DNA of 64,000 nucleotides from Alphaproteobacteria bacterium. Its GTDB lineage: Bacteria > Pseudomonadota > Alphaproteobacteria > Sphingomonadales > JAKSBY01. The stretch is from assembly GCA_021774625.1 (NCBI GenBank), contig JAJFIV010000031.1, positions 1 through 64,000 on the forward strand. The letters run 5' to 3'. The position numbers and the translations under genes are program-made. Positions 1 through 9,567 of the stretch are shown piece by piece. The notes under the pieces are model-generated. The model made no database searches. It saw nothing but the letters and a program-made list of their open reading frames with translations, and had not been told where the DNA came from. The first letter of the stretch is position 1. The number at the start of each line of letters is the position of its first letter.

Positions 1-128
1 GGTGCCGCAGACTGGCAAAAGACTGGGAAAAATCAATCCTCTCAGCCGAAAGCTGGCTCCTCATCGCTCACATCAGGCTGGTAACAAGGCGCCTGGCAAG
101 GTATTGAATCTATAGAAATAGTTTCGAG

Positions 129-521
129 TCAGACTCTAAGACTTTGCCGGTCATAAAAACTGAGAAATATGTCGGCTGTTTCCCGGACAGTCATGGGAGC
201 AACAGCGTGCCGAGCTTCCAGTTTTTCAGCTTGCGGGTCCTGCCCGTTATCAATCCGGACTTTGAACGCTCGGGCCTTTTTGCGGGCTTCCTGTAATGAG
301 AGTGATGGATACTCTCCAAGCTTATATCGCCGGTGGCGGCCTTGCGACCGATAGCGCAGACCCCAAACACGACGTGATTGTTGTTTATTACCGCTTGAAT
401 TGCTCGCAGCATAAAACCGGACATAAAGGCCGCGTTCAATGGTATCCCAAATTTCCGATCTCCCAGCTTCGGCAATATCGGCTTTTCGAAGCAGTAAATC
501 AGTCAATTCTTTTTTCGCCAT
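129..521 (-). pseudogene. Truncated P4-type tyrosine integrase (DUF4102 arm-binding N-terminal domain only)
   Basis: Protein MAKKELTDLLLRKADIAEAGR...GLRYRSQGRHRRYKLGEYPSLSLQEARKKARAFKVRIDNGQDPQAEK resembles the DUF4102 integrase N-terminus. It stops at 130 aa just after TVRETADIFLSFYDR, with no catalytic R-H-R-Y domain. No other frame of bases 1-128 continues it. Confidence 0.8.
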
Positions 522-552
522 GGCTGCACCTCAAGCCCAATCAAGTGAATTT

Positions 553-571
553 GGGGGCACGCCGGGGGCAC
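553..571. repeat. Direct repeat GGGGGCAC x2, 11 bp period (possible integrase arm-type sites)
   Basis: ttGGGGGCACgccGGGGGCACag, just upstream of the integrase fragment. Confidence 0.35.
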
Positions 572-705
572 AGAATCATCCCGGTTGCGGTGAAAAACAA
601 TGATACATATTGAAACAATATGCAAGGCTATCTTATTGAATTATATTAGCTAATACAGGTTTGATGAAACCGTATGGAATTGCCTGAAACCGCAAAAAAT
701 TTAAC

Positions 706-749
706 TACGAATCTGGGGGTCGGGAGTTCGAATCTCTCCGAGCGCGCCA
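706..749 (+). other. 3' half of a tRNA-Arg(ACG): probable att remnant of an integrated element
   Basis: ctacgaatctgggggtcgggagttcgaatctctccgagcgcgcca holds the anticodon-loop end, T-arm, acceptor 3' strand and CCA. No 5' half precedes it. It is close to the 3' half of the intact tRNA-Arg(TCG) at 16815-16892. Confidence 0.7.
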
Positions 750-920
750 ATTCCATAAGGTCTCCGTTGTGCCGGGCCCTTGGCCTTTCCTCAAGATAGG
801 TGTTGGGGGCCTTGCTCGCATGAGACGCGCCCAGGGCTGCGGGTTTCGCCGAAGCGCCTTCGGCACAACGCTGTCGTGGCCATAACAATGACGCAAACAG
901 GGCCTCGGCAAATCCGGGCG

Positions 921-1415
921 CTATTCGTTTTTGGGAATTTCATGGAGGCCCGAGGCCTGGTTTTCGCGGTAATCGGCAATCCTGCCGGCGATATGCGGAT
1001 TTTCAACAGCCAGAATAGCAGCGGCCAGAAGCCCGGCATTCTTGGCCCCCGCGGAGCCGATGCCCAGTGTTCCCACGGGAATTCCGCCCGGCATCTGGAC
1101 GATGGAAAGCAGACTGTCCATGCCCTTCAGGCTTTTCGATTCCATCGGCACACCCAGCACCGGCAGGGTCGTCAACGCAGCCGTAACCCCGGGTAAATGG
1201 GCCGCGCCACCGGCCCCGGCGATGATCACCTTGATGCCATTGTCCCTGGCGGCGGAAACATATTCATGCAGCCGCTCGGGCTTGCGGTGGGCGGAAATAA
1301 TCCTGCTTTCGCTGGCAATGCCCAATTCATCCAGCACATCCGCCGCCTTTTTCATTTCCGGCCAGTCCGACTGGCTACCCATCAGAATTGCCACTTGCGG
1401 CCGACTGTCACCCAT
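921..1415 (-). CDS. purE: 5-(carboxyamino)imidazole ribonucleotide mutase
   Basis: [33 protein letters not shown]...SAHRKPERL...[11 protein letters not shown] is a typical PurE sequence. Confidence 0.95.
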   Translation of the reverse strand: MGDSRPQVAILMGSQSDWPEMKKAADVLDELGIASESRIISAHRKPERLHEYVSAARDNGIKVIIAGAGGAAHLPGVTAALTTLPVLGVPMESKSLKGMDSLLSIVQMPGGIPVGTLGIGSAGAKNAGLLAAAILAVENPHIAGRIADYRENQASGLHEIPKNE

Positions 1416-1578
1416 AATGCATCCCTTTTTGGTTCAAAAAAGAAGCGGGATTATAGTCGGCTGGCCGGCGCTGACAAGTGAAAGCCGCAACAAAAAATGG
1501 TTTCTTTACTTTTAATCCCTTATGTTTAGGAATATTCAGGATTGGGGGTTCTAGGCTTGGAATGAGTTTGGAGCAGGC

Positions 1579-2310
1579 ATGAAAATACAGGGACCCACGG
1601 GGACTGCGCGGGCCACTGCAACATCAAAGACGTCGGGCGTCGGCAAAGCGGCGACATCCGGTGCGCCTGCCCCTGTCCGCACCATTCAGGATACGGTCTC
1701 CATTCTCGGCATTCCGCCATCGGAAATGACCCCGAAGATCCAAAGCGCCATCCTGTCGCTGGTCGAGGAAGTGGACAGCCTGCGCCGCGAAGTGGAAGCC
1801 ACCAAGCGGCGGCTGAAGGAAATGGAGGATCTGGCCGATACGGACCCACTGATCCCCGTCCCCAACCGCCGCGCCTTTGTCCGGGAAATTTCCCGCATGA
1901 TTTCCTTTACCGAACGCTACGGCGTGCCGTCCAGTCTGGTCTATTTTGATGTCAATGATCTAAAAGTGATCAATGACAGCCATGGCCATCAGGCGGGCGA
2001 TCAGGCCCTTCTGCATATTGCCGAAACGCTGCATCATAATGTGCGCGAATCCGATATGATCGGCCGGCTTGGCGGGGATGAATTCGGTGTCCTGCTGGCC
2101 CAGGCCAATGACGAACAGGGGCATGAAAAGGCCACCCAGCTGGCTGAAGCCATTTATAACGCTCCCTTTGAATGGCAGGATAAAAAGATTAATATTCAGG
2201 TCGCCTATGGTTCCTATACTTTCAAACAGGGAGAAGACGCCGCTCAGGCGCTCGCCAATGCCGACAAAAAAATGTATGAGCACAAACGCGGGCTAAAGGA
2301 CAGGAGCTGA
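1579..2310 (+). CDS. GGDEF-domain diguanylate cyclase
   Basis: GRLGGDEFGVLLAQ plus DPLIPVPNRRAF and YFDVNDLKVINDSHGHQAGDQ motifs. Confidence 0.92.
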   Translation: MKIQGPTGTARATATSKTSGVGKAATSGAPAPVRTIQDTVSILGIPPSEMTPKIQSAILSLVEEVDSLRREVEATKRRLKEMEDLADTDPLIPVPNRRAFVREISRMISFTERYGVPSSLVYFDVNDLKVINDSHGHQAGDQALLHIAETLHHNVRESDMIGRLGGDEFGVLLAQANDEQGHEKATQLAEAIYNAPFEWQDKKINIQVAYGSYTFKQGEDAAQALANADKKMYEHKRGLKDRS

Positions 2311-2383
2311 CTTTGATTGGCGGTCCTGCCAATTCTCTCCCACGGACAGCAAAGCGCGCTTCAACGCATAATTTCAAAAGATC

Positions 2384-2581
2384 TCAAGCAATGATATCCG
2401 GCAGCAGCTGGTCTTCGGTTATGGCGATCTCATCCTTGAGCGCCAGTTTCCGCTTTTTCAGCTTTTGCAGCCGGATCTGATTTAAAATGCCGCCGGCATC
2501 AAGCGCGCCGATCTCGATATCGAGCGCGCGATGCTGCTGTTTCAATCCATTTAATCTTGCGCGAAGCCCGGCCTCGTCCAT
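2384..2581 (-). CDS. YdcH/DUF465 family small protein
   Basis: MDEAGLRARLNGLKQQHRALDIEIGALDAG...LQKLKKRKLALKDEIA; start trimmed from the longer ORF. Confidence 0.75.
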   Translation of the reverse strand: MDEAGLRARLNGLKQQHRALDIEIGALDAGGILNQIRLQKLKKRKLALKDEIAITEDQLLPDIIA

Positions 2582-2661
2582 AAATCGTCCGTTTTTTGAT
2601 GCTGACCCTGTCGCCTCCCATCTATAGCATAATTTCCTCAAAACGCATAGAATGGCTGCAT

Positions 2662-3156
2662 ATGATGTCCTGTGATTTTTCTCTAAAATCTTACGCAATA
2701 CAGCTTTATGGCAAAAAAGGCGTGGCCGATTGCTGTATCGGTTTGCAGGACGGTTATGGCCTGGATGCGAATATTCTCCTGACCCTATGCTGGCTGGCGG
2801 AGTGCGGGGTCCTGTCTATGGAAGCGGCGGATCTTGAACACCTGATTCGCCGGGCTGCGCCCCTGCAGGTTGAGGTCATTCAGCCTTTGAGGAAACTCCG
2901 GCGCCAACTGAAATTATCCTGGCATGCCGCATTGTATGAAAGTGTCAAACAGGCCGAGCTCGCGGCTGAATTTGAAGAGCTCGCGATTTTGGAAAAAGCA
3001 TCCGGGACCGTCCGGCTGCGGCGCACAAATGACAGCGAAAAACGCAAGGCAGCGGAAAAAATGCTGACCGGGTATATCCTTTTTCAGGCAGAGCAAAGCA
3101 ACGCCGGGATTGAAAGAGCCGTTCACGCACTGCTCGATGCAGCCTTCCCGTTATGA
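2662..3156 (+). CDS. TIGR02444-type (DUF2390) family protein
   Basis: DFSLKSYAIQLYGKKGVADCCIGLQDGYGLDANILLTLCWLA resembles TIGR02444 proteins; start trimmed to MMSCDFS. Confidence 0.75.
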   Translation: MMSCDFSLKSYAIQLYGKKGVADCCIGLQDGYGLDANILLTLCWLAECGVLSMEAADLEHLIRRAAPLQVEVIQPLRKLRRQLKLSWHAALYESVKQAELAAEFEELAILEKASGTVRLRRTNDSEKRKAAEKMLTGYILFQAEQSNAGIERAVHALLDAAFPL

Positions 3157-3160
3157 ACCG

Positions 3161-3760
3161 CTACTTTCGGAATTCGTCCCAATGTCTCAGCGCTTCCACT
3201 TCGATCCCGAAATGGGCGAGCATGCGGGCCGCCGTCTGGGTGACAATATCATCGACGGTTTCGGGCCGGGTGTAAAAGGCTGGCACCGGAGGCGCAATCA
3301 CAGCGCCCATATCGGAAAGCGCCGCCATATTGCGCAAATGTCCGGAATGAAGCGGGCTTTCCCTTACCATCAGCACCAGCCGCCTTTTTTCTTTCAGCAC
3401 CACATCTCCTGCGCGGGTCAGCAGGCTGGATGTGACGCCCGTGGCGATTTCCGACAGAGTGCGGATGGAACAGGGCGCGATCACCATCCCGATGGTGGCA
3501 TAGGAGCCGCTGGCAATTGCCGCGCCTATATCCCGGACCGGATAATTGACATCGGCCAGTTTTTTGACGGCGGCGGTTTTTAAACCGGTTTCATAGGCCA
3601 GGGTCATTTCCGCCGCCTGCGATATGACAAGGTGGGCCTCAAGGCGAGTCGAACGTAAAAGTTCCAGAATCCGGATGCCGTATATAATACCAGAAGCGCC
3701 GGAAATCCCGACAATGATCCGCTCAGGTTTTTTAACCGATGCCGCCTTGCCGCTTACCAT
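3161..3760 (-). CDS. ubiX: UbiX family flavin prenyltransferase
   Basis: RIIVGISGASGIIYGIRILELL ... MVIAPCSIRTLSEIATG ... KEKRRLVLMVRESPLHSGHLRNM. Confidence 0.93.
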   Translation of the reverse strand: MVSGKAASVKKPERIIVGISGASGIIYGIRILELLRSTRLEAHLVISQAAEMTLAYETGLKTAAVKKLADVNYPVRDIGAAIASGSYATIGMVIAPCSIRTLSEIATGVTSSLLTRAGDVVLKEKRRLVLMVRESPLHSGHLRNMAALSDMGAVIAPPVPAFYTRPETVDDIVTQTAARMLAHFGIEVEALRHWDEFRK

Positions 3761-3911
3761 GTGGCTTTAACGATTGAATAATTTCCGGCTTGTGCTTTGA
3801 TGTTTATCATAAAATTTGATTATACCGTTCCAGTGAATTTCACTTTACCGTGACATTTCCATGAAAATATGGTGAAATCAATCGTCAACATTCAGAAAGG
3901 AGAAGAGGGGA

Positions 3912-4079
3912 ATGAGCACAAGCACCCATGTCGTCGCACTGAATGAGAAACACGCGGCACTTGAGAAGGTCATTCACGAAGAGGTCCAGCGCCCCCACCC
4001 TGACAGTCTAAAACTCACTGAATTGAAACGCGAAAAACTAAAAGTCAAAGAAGAAATCGTTGAACTGACGCAGCATTAA
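3912..4079 (+). CDS. Small YdcH/DUF465-like protein (55 aa, absent from the supplied ORF track)
   Basis: ATG 3912 to TAA 4079 translates to MSTSTHVVALNEKHAALEKVIHEEVQRPHPDSLKLTELKREKLKVKEEIVELTQH, preceded by AGGAGAAGAGGGG. Confidence 0.8.
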   Translation: MSTSTHVVALNEKHAALEKVIHEEVQRPHPDSLKLTELKREKLKVKEEIVELTQH

Positions 4080-4170
4080 AGCAACAGCTGCGGAAAGTTC
4101 CGGCATGATCAATGATCCTGTCCTTTTGGCGGGCAGGGTGTGTTTGTCTTGACCGGAGCCCGTTCAAAGC

Positions 4171-4755
4171 CTACCCGGTTGCGGCATTTTGGGTGGCGTC
4201 AGGGTTTTTCTTGGCATTCTTTTTTGCTTCACGCTCCAGCCTTTTTGCCGCTTTGGTCACCGCATCATCCAGTTCCGACTGGCTGCAGATCCCCAGGCTC
4301 ACCGGGTCCCGCGGGCGGATATTGTTGATATTCCAGTGGGACCGCTCCCGGATCGACTGAATGGTCGGTTTTGTTGTCCCGACAATTTTACAGACCTGGC
4401 TATCCATCAGCTCAGGATGATTGCGCAGCAACCAGGCAATGGCATCGGGCCGGTCCTGGCGGCGGGAAACCGGCGTATAGCGGGGACCCTTTGTCCTGGG
4501 CATGGTCGGGACCGCATCCACCACGAGAACCAGGTCAGCCAGGGGATCGGCCTGACAGCGGTTGATTTCATCCCAGGTCAATTGCCCGCTGACCGTGGGG
4601 TCGATGCCGACAATGGTCTGGCCCACTGTTTCATCGGCTATGGCCTGAACTTCCAGTGCGTGCAGACCGCAAAAGCGGCCTATCTGTTTAAAGGTCAGAG
4701 CCGTATTCTCAACCAGCCAGACGGCTGTTGCCATGGGCATGAGGGGTTGGTTCAT
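4171..4755 (-). CDS. DUF1013 family cell-cycle transcriptional regulator (TrcR-like)
   Basis: MNQPLMPMATAVWLVENTALTFKQIGRFCGLHALEVQAIADE...GIDPTVSGQLTWDEINRCQ matches the DUF1013 pattern. Confidence 0.88.
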   Translation of the reverse strand: MNQPLMPMATAVWLVENTALTFKQIGRFCGLHALEVQAIADETVGQTIVGIDPTVSGQLTWDEINRCQADPLADLVLVVDAVPTMPRTKGPRYTPVSRRQDRPDAIAWLLRNHPELMDSQVCKIVGTTKPTIQSIRERSHWNINNIRPRDPVSLGICSQSELDDAVTKAAKRLEREAKKNAKKNPDATQNAATG

Positions 4756-4855
4756 TTCATCTCCTTGCGGTCCTGTCTTTGCTGCGGACCAATCATAAAA
4801 CTAACGGTTTGTCAGGCCTTTTATCAGCAAGTTTTAACGAAGTCACTTGAAAGTG

Positions 4856-5896
4856 TCACGAAACGGTCAAAACAATCTTTCCCATGTGCCGTGCTGATTC
4901 CATATAGCGATGGGCGTCGGCGGCTTCCTCTAGCGGAAAGGTCCGGTCAATCACCGGCCGGATTTCACCATGATCCAATAGCGGCCAAACCAGATTTTTG
5001 AGGCTTTCGGCAATCGCGCCTTTGAAACTGTTCGAACGCGGCCGCAGGGTCGACCCGGTCAGAATGAGGCGTTTTTTCATAATCGTAAAAATATCGATTT
5101 CCGCCTTTTTCCCGTTCAGAAAAGCAATGCTGACGATACGCCCGCCCACAGCGGCGGCGGCGATATTACGGGGGACATAATCGCCGCCCACCATATCGAG
5201 AATGACATCGGCGCCGCGGCCTTGGGTAAAAGTTTCGACCGCCTCGGTAAAATTCTGATCCTTGTAATTGATGGCAAGGTCTGCCCCAAGGTCGCAGCAA
5301 AAGGCGCATTTCTCATCGGACCCGGCGGTAACAATAACCTTTGCGTCAAAGGCTTTTGCCAGCAGGATCGCCGTTGTCCCGATGCCGGAACTGCCGCCAT
5401 GAACCAGAAGGGTCTCCGTCGCATCCAGATAGCCGCGGTCGAAAACATTGGACCAGACGGTAAAGAATGTTTCCGGCAGGGCGGCGGCTTCCACCATGCT
5501 CAGGGCTTTGGGAACCGCCAGCAGCGTCTCGACAGGCGCCACACAATATTCCGCATAACCGCCACCGGCGACAAGGGCGCAGACTGCATCGCCGTCCCGC
5601 CAGCCCATGACACTATCGCCTAATCCGGCAATGGCGCCGGCAACTTCAAGGCCGGGAAGGTCCGATGCCCCTGCAGGCGGCGGGTAGCGGCCTTCGCGCT
5701 GCACGATATCGGGCCGGTTGACTCCGGCGGCGGCAACCCTGATCAGCACCTCGCCCCGCTGCGGCTCGGGCACGGGCCGGCTGGTTCGTTTCAAAACCTC
5801 CGGTCCGCCGAATGTTTCAATCGCTATTGCTTTCATGGATTGTCCCCTGTCCCCGAACGCAACACTGATTTTGCAGCTAAAAACGCTCCCCGCCAA
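4856..5896 (-). CDS. NAD(P)H quinone oxidoreductase, zinc-type ADH superfamily (PIG3-like)
   Basis: MKAIAIETFGGPEVLKRTSRPVPEPQRGEVLIRVAAAGVNRPDIVQREGRYPPP...LVHGGSSGIGTTAILLAKA. Confidence 0.9.
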   Translation of the reverse strand: MAGSVFSCKISVAFGDRGQSMKAIAIETFGGPEVLKRTSRPVPEPQRGEVLIRVAAAGVNRPDIVQREGRYPPPAGASDLPGLEVAGAIAGLGDSVMGWRDGDAVCALVAGGGYAEYCVAPVETLLAVPKALSMVEAAALPETFFTVWSNVFDRGYLDATETLLVHGGSSGIGTTAILLAKAFDAKVIVTAGSDEKCAFCCDLGADLAINYKDQNFTEAVETFTQGRGADVILDMVGGDYVPRNIAAAAVGGRIVSIAFLNGKKAEIDIFTIMKKRLILTGSTLRPRSNSFKGAIAESLKNLVWPLLDHGEIRPVIDRTFPLEEAADAHRYMESARHMGKIVLTVS

Positions 5897-5943
5897 GCTC
5901 TTTTCGGATTATAAGGTAAAGGGATGAATGGAGGGAACGATTG

Positions 5944-6159
5944 ATGGATTTGGATGAAGACCCCAAAAAACCGGATGACCCGCTTATTTTATTAACCAGA
6001 GCAGACCTGTCATCACTTTCGGTTGATGAGTTGAGGGAGAGAGTGAACATTCTGCAAGGGGAAATTGATCGGACAAAGACGCTGATCGATTCAAAAAACC
6101 AAAGTCTTGCGGCTGCGGAAGCCTTTTTTAAAAAGACAAGCGGTTCACGGGTTGAGTGA
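5944..6159 (+). CDS. DUF1192 family protein
   Basis: MDLDEDPKKPDDPLILLTRADLSSLSVDELRERVNILQGEIDRTKTLIDSKNQSLAAAEAFF. Confidence 0.82.
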   Translation: MDLDEDPKKPDDPLILLTRADLSSLSVDELRERVNILQGEIDRTKTLIDSKNQSLAAAEAFFKKTSGSRVE

Positions 6160-6227
6160 ATCAAACTGTTTTCCTTGTGGTTTAATTTGTGACTCAAGCT
6201 CACGTCGGGGCAAGGCGGCTCGTATGC

Positions 6228-6582
6228 ATGACCCGGCCCTATTCCAATGATGTACGAGAACGCGCTGTTGCGGCGGTTATATCTGGTGAGACGGCCCGGG
6301 TTGTCACTGGCCGTTTTGGTATTGCTGTTTCATCCGCTGTAAAATGCATCAGCGTTACCGGGCAGCCTGTCGTGTCACGCCGGCAAGATTGGCGGGCGTC
6401 GCTAGCGCCTGCCTGCGCCCATCGCGGCCTTATTATTGAGCAGACCAGCCATACCGTCCCATCTGACGCTGTACGCTCTCAACGACCTGCTGGCGCTGCG
6501 CCGCATCGACTGGCGAAAGGCGCCTTGCCACAGAGCAAAATCATCCCGGTCAAATGGGTCAACCTAATCAGAAAAGACTCTA
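6228..6582 (+). pseudogene. Decayed IS630-like transposase with internal deletion, retaining one element end
   Basis: MTRPYSNDVRERAVAAVISGETARVVTGRFGIAVSSAVK resembles the IS630 N-terminal HTH. A second frame encodes HLTLYALNDLLA (6460-6495), so the reading frame is shifted. Bases ~6501-6582 are homologous to the end of the MITE at 38530. Confidence 0.8.
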
Positions 6583-7602
6583 ATTAATAAGCCAGTCAGG
6601 CACCGGCAGATTTTTGGAGCGGAGGAATTCCGGGTTGAACAGCCGAGAGGCATAACGCAGACCGGAATCACAGAGAAGAGTGACAATGGTCTGGCCCGGC
6701 CCCATCTTTTTGGCAAGCCGGATAGCGCCCGCTACATTGACGCCCGAGGACGTGCCCACGCAGAGGCCTTCATACTTCAAAAGATCAAAGGCCACAGCGA
6801 CGGATTCGGCGTCCGGTATGCGAAACTGATCGTCCACCGGCGCGCCATCCACATTGGCGGTAATACGGCCCTGACCGATGCCTTCGGTGATGGAGGAGCC
6901 TTCCGACGTCAGTTCGCCATGGTCGAAATAATCATACATGGCCGCCCCCGGCGGATCGGCCAGCGCGATAACAATATCGCGGTTTTTTTCCTTGAGTCCA
7001 ATGCCGGTGCCGGCCAGCGTCCCGCCGGTGCCGATGGCGGAGACAAAGGCATCCACCCTGCCGTCCGTATCACGCCATATTTCCCGGGACGTGCCCTGAA
7101 TGTGGGCTTCCCGATTGGCCACATTGTCAAACTGATTGGCCCAGATCACGCCGCGGGGCTCACTTTCCGCCAGCTCGCCGGCCAGCCGTGCGGCCACCTT
7201 TTGAAAATTATCCGGCGAGGAATAGGGGGCCGCCGGCGTCAGTTGCAGCGTCGCCCCCATAAGGCGGATGGTATCCAGTTTCTCCCGGGTCTGGGTTTCC
7301 GGCACCACAATCAGCGTGCGGTAGCCACGGGCATTGGCGACGACCGCCAGACCGATCCCGGTGTTGCCCGCCGTCCCTTCGACGATCAGCCCGCCCGGTT
7401 CGATCAGGCCTTTGCGCTCCGCATCCCGGATGATAAAGAGCGCCGCCCGGTCTTTCACCGAGCCGCCCGGATTCATAAATTCCGCCTTGCCCAGAATAGT
7501 GCAGCCGGTTTCCTCCGACGCTTTTTTCAGCCTGATCAGCGGCGTATTGCCAATCACCGATATGGCGGTGCCGCTATCGTCTGTCATGATATTTTCTCCC
7601 AT
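6580..7602 (-). CDS. cysK: Cysteine synthase A
   Basis: ISVIGNTPLIRLKKASEETGCTILGKAEFMNPGGSVKDRAALFII ... EGTAGNTGIGLA, with the PLP lysine in NPGGSVKDRAA. Confidence 0.93.
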   Translation of the reverse strand: MGENIMTDDSGTAISVIGNTPLIRLKKASEETGCTILGKAEFMNPGGSVKDRAALFIIRDAERKGLIEPGGLIVEGTAGNTGIGLAVVANARGYRTLIVVPETQTREKLDTIRLMGATLQLTPAAPYSSPDNFQKVAARLAGELAESEPRGVIWANQFDNVANREAHIQGTSREIWRDTDGRVDAFVSAIGTGGTLAGTGIGLKEKNRDIVIALADPPGAAMYDYFDHGELTSEGSSITEGIGQGRITANVDGAPVDDQFRIPDAESVAVAFDLLKYEGLCVGTSSGVNVAGAIRLAKKMGPGQTIVTLLCDSGLRYASRLFNPEFLRSKNLPVPDWLIN

Positions 7603-7670
7603 TTAACCCTACCTAGCGGGTTTGCAGGATGGCTTCAATTCAGAAGAAGTTGACCGGGACGTAAGAAATT

Positions 7671-8576
7671 CTATCGCATCTTCCCCAGAAACGCATGCGT
7701 CAGAATTTTATAGGCCAGCTTGGCGGCGAGAAAATTGGGACCGTGCAGGGCCTTGATGGGGGCAAGTTCGTTGACGTCGGCGCCAAGAATGTTAGAGATT
7801 TTAGCGGCTTCCCGGATCACGGTGATGGCATCGTCCCAAAACAGACCCCCCGGTTCTGGCGTACCGGTGGCCGGCATCAGGCTGGAATCAAAACCGTCAA
7901 GATCGAAGGTAAGATAGACATCGCGGTCTTTCAGGGGAGCAACAATATCCGCCACAGCCCAGGCCGCCTTATCCTTGGCCCAATGGATGTGAATGCGGTC
8001 GCGGCTGGCTTCCAGATAGGGGATTTCGCCGGCGGAGATATTGCGGATGCCGACGGACACCAATGTCGTCACTTCCGGATGGTCGAGAACCCGGCGCAGG
8101 GCGGCGGCGTGGGAATAGGTTTCCCCATTATAACCGTCCCGCAAATCCGCATGGGCGTCGAAATGGAGAATGGCGAGATCCGGATAGCGCCGCACAAACG
8201 GCCGGATCGCGCCGGGCGTGATGGAATGTTCGCCGCCGAAGGTCAGCGGGAATTTGTCCGCCGCCAGGACCGCTTCCACCAGACCTTCCAACTGATCGAC
8301 GGCATCGGTCAGTCTATCCGCTACCGTCACCGGCGCCAGGGTTGCGATGCCTATATCCCGGACCGGCTCGCACCAGAATTCCTCATCGAACAGCTCCACC
8401 TCATGGCTTGCCGCGATCATCGCTTCGGGCCCGGCGGCCGTGCCGCCGCCGTAGGAAACTGTCGCTTCCAGCCCGAACGGGATGACCACGGCCTTCGCCC
8501 GTTCGGGCGGCACCGCATACTCATCTTCGAGGCCTAAAAAGCCATCCTGCGATTTTCTGAAACTTAAATCCGTCAT
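7671..8576 (-). CDS. speB: Agmatinase / ureohydrolase family
   Basis: TFGGEHSITPGAIRPF ... ILHFDAHADLRDGYNGETYSHAAALRR ... YLTFDLDGFDSSLMPATGTPEPGG; start trimmed to MTDLSF. Confidence 0.92.
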   Translation of the reverse strand: MTDLSFRKSQDGFLGLEDEYAVPPERAKAVVIPFGLEATVSYGGGTAAGPEAMIAASHEVELFDEEFWCEPVRDIGIATLAPVTVADRLTDAVDQLEGLVEAVLAADKFPLTFGGEHSITPGAIRPFVRRYPDLAILHFDAHADLRDGYNGETYSHAAALRRVLDHPEVTTLVSVGIRNISAGEIPYLEASRDRIHIHWAKDKAAWAVADIVAPLKDRDVYLTFDLDGFDSSLMPATGTPEPGGLFWDDAITVIREAAKISNILGADVNELAPIKALHGPNFLAAKLAYKILTHAFLGKMR

Positions 8577-8652
8577 CATGCGTTTCTTATTACGGGCATG
8601 GACAAAATTAGCAAGCACTGGCATGTTCCGGAAAAATAAAAAAGGGGATCCC

Positions 8653-9567
8653 ATGGAAGCGCACGGCTCAAAGAAAGTGGTTTATGCCGCCCTGATTGGA
8701 AATTCCCTGATCGCGGTCACCAAATTCACCGCCTCAACCCTGACCGGTTCGTCCGCCATGTTTTCCGAGGCCGTTCATTCGCTGGTCGATACCGGCAATC
8801 AGTTTCTGCTGCTGTTTGGCATGAAGCAGGCAAAAAAACCGGCAGACGCCAAACATCCCTTCGGCTACGGCATGGCGCTTTATTTTTGGAGCTTCGTTGT
8901 CGCCATTCTGATTTTCGGGCTCGGCGCCGGTATTTCCATTTATGAAGGCATCCACAAACTTCAGGACCCGGAACCTATCCGCAAGGCCTATATCAATTAT
9001 ATCGTGCTTTCCATGGCCATCATTTTCGAAGGCTTCTCCTGGTGGGTGGCTTTCCGGGAATTCAAAAAATCCAAGGGCGATATGGGATGGATGGAAGCCG
9101 TGCGCATATCCAAGGATCCGGTCATTTTTACTGTCTTTTTCGAGGACAGCGCCGCCATGCTCGGCCTGATTGCGGCCCTGATCGGGGTCTTCGCGGCCCA
9201 GACCCTGGGCATGCCGGAACTGGACGCCGCCGCCTCCATCGTGATCGGCATCATTCTGGCCGGCACCGCAGTCCTTCTCGCCATTGAAACCAAAGGCCTG
9301 TTATATGGCGAAGCGGCCTCCAACGCGGTTATTCACGGCATCCGCGCCAAGGCGGAAGCGATCCACGATGTTGTCGGCATCAACAAATTGCTGACCATGC
9401 ATCTGGGACCGCGGGATATTCTGTTGAATCTCAGCCTCGACTGGCGCGATGAAATGAGCGCCCGTGAAGTGGAAATGGTTGTGCGTCAGTTGAAAAAGGA
9501 TATCAAGTCCGCCTACCCGGAAATCACCCGTGTCTTTATTGAGGCCCGGGAGAGAACGGAAGATTAA
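8653..9567 (+). CDS. Cation diffusion facilitator family transporter
   Basis: ALIGNSLIAVTKFTASTLTGSSAMFSEAVHSLVDTGNQFLLLFG ... KHPFGYGMALYFWSFVVA. Confidence 0.92.
   Translation: MEAHGSKKVVYAALIGNSLIAVTKFTASTLTGSSAMFSEAVHSLVDTGNQFLLLFGMKQAKKPADAKHPFGYGMALYFWSFVVAILIFGLGAGISIYEGIHKLQDPEPIRKAYINYIVLSMAIIFEGFSWWVAFREFKKSKGDMGWMEAVRISKDPVIFTVFFEDSAAMLGLIAALIGVFAAQTLGMPELDAAASIVIGIILAGTAVLLAIETKGLLYGEAASNAVIHGIRAKAEAIHDVVGINKLLTMHLGPRDILLNLSLDWRDEMSAREVEMVVRQLKKDIKSAYPEITRVFIEARERTED

Noticed and set aside
646-911. Minus-strand ORFs reading SERFELPTPRF / RDSNSRPPDS at 646-888 and 705-911 (also 16666-16965)
   Set aside because: These are translations across tRNA 3' sequence, a well-known spurious ORF class, not proteins.
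3832-3844. AGTGAATTTCACT palindrome upstream of the small YdcH gene
   Set aside because: Short and AT-rich; could be a regulator site but is plausible by chance with no second copy seen.
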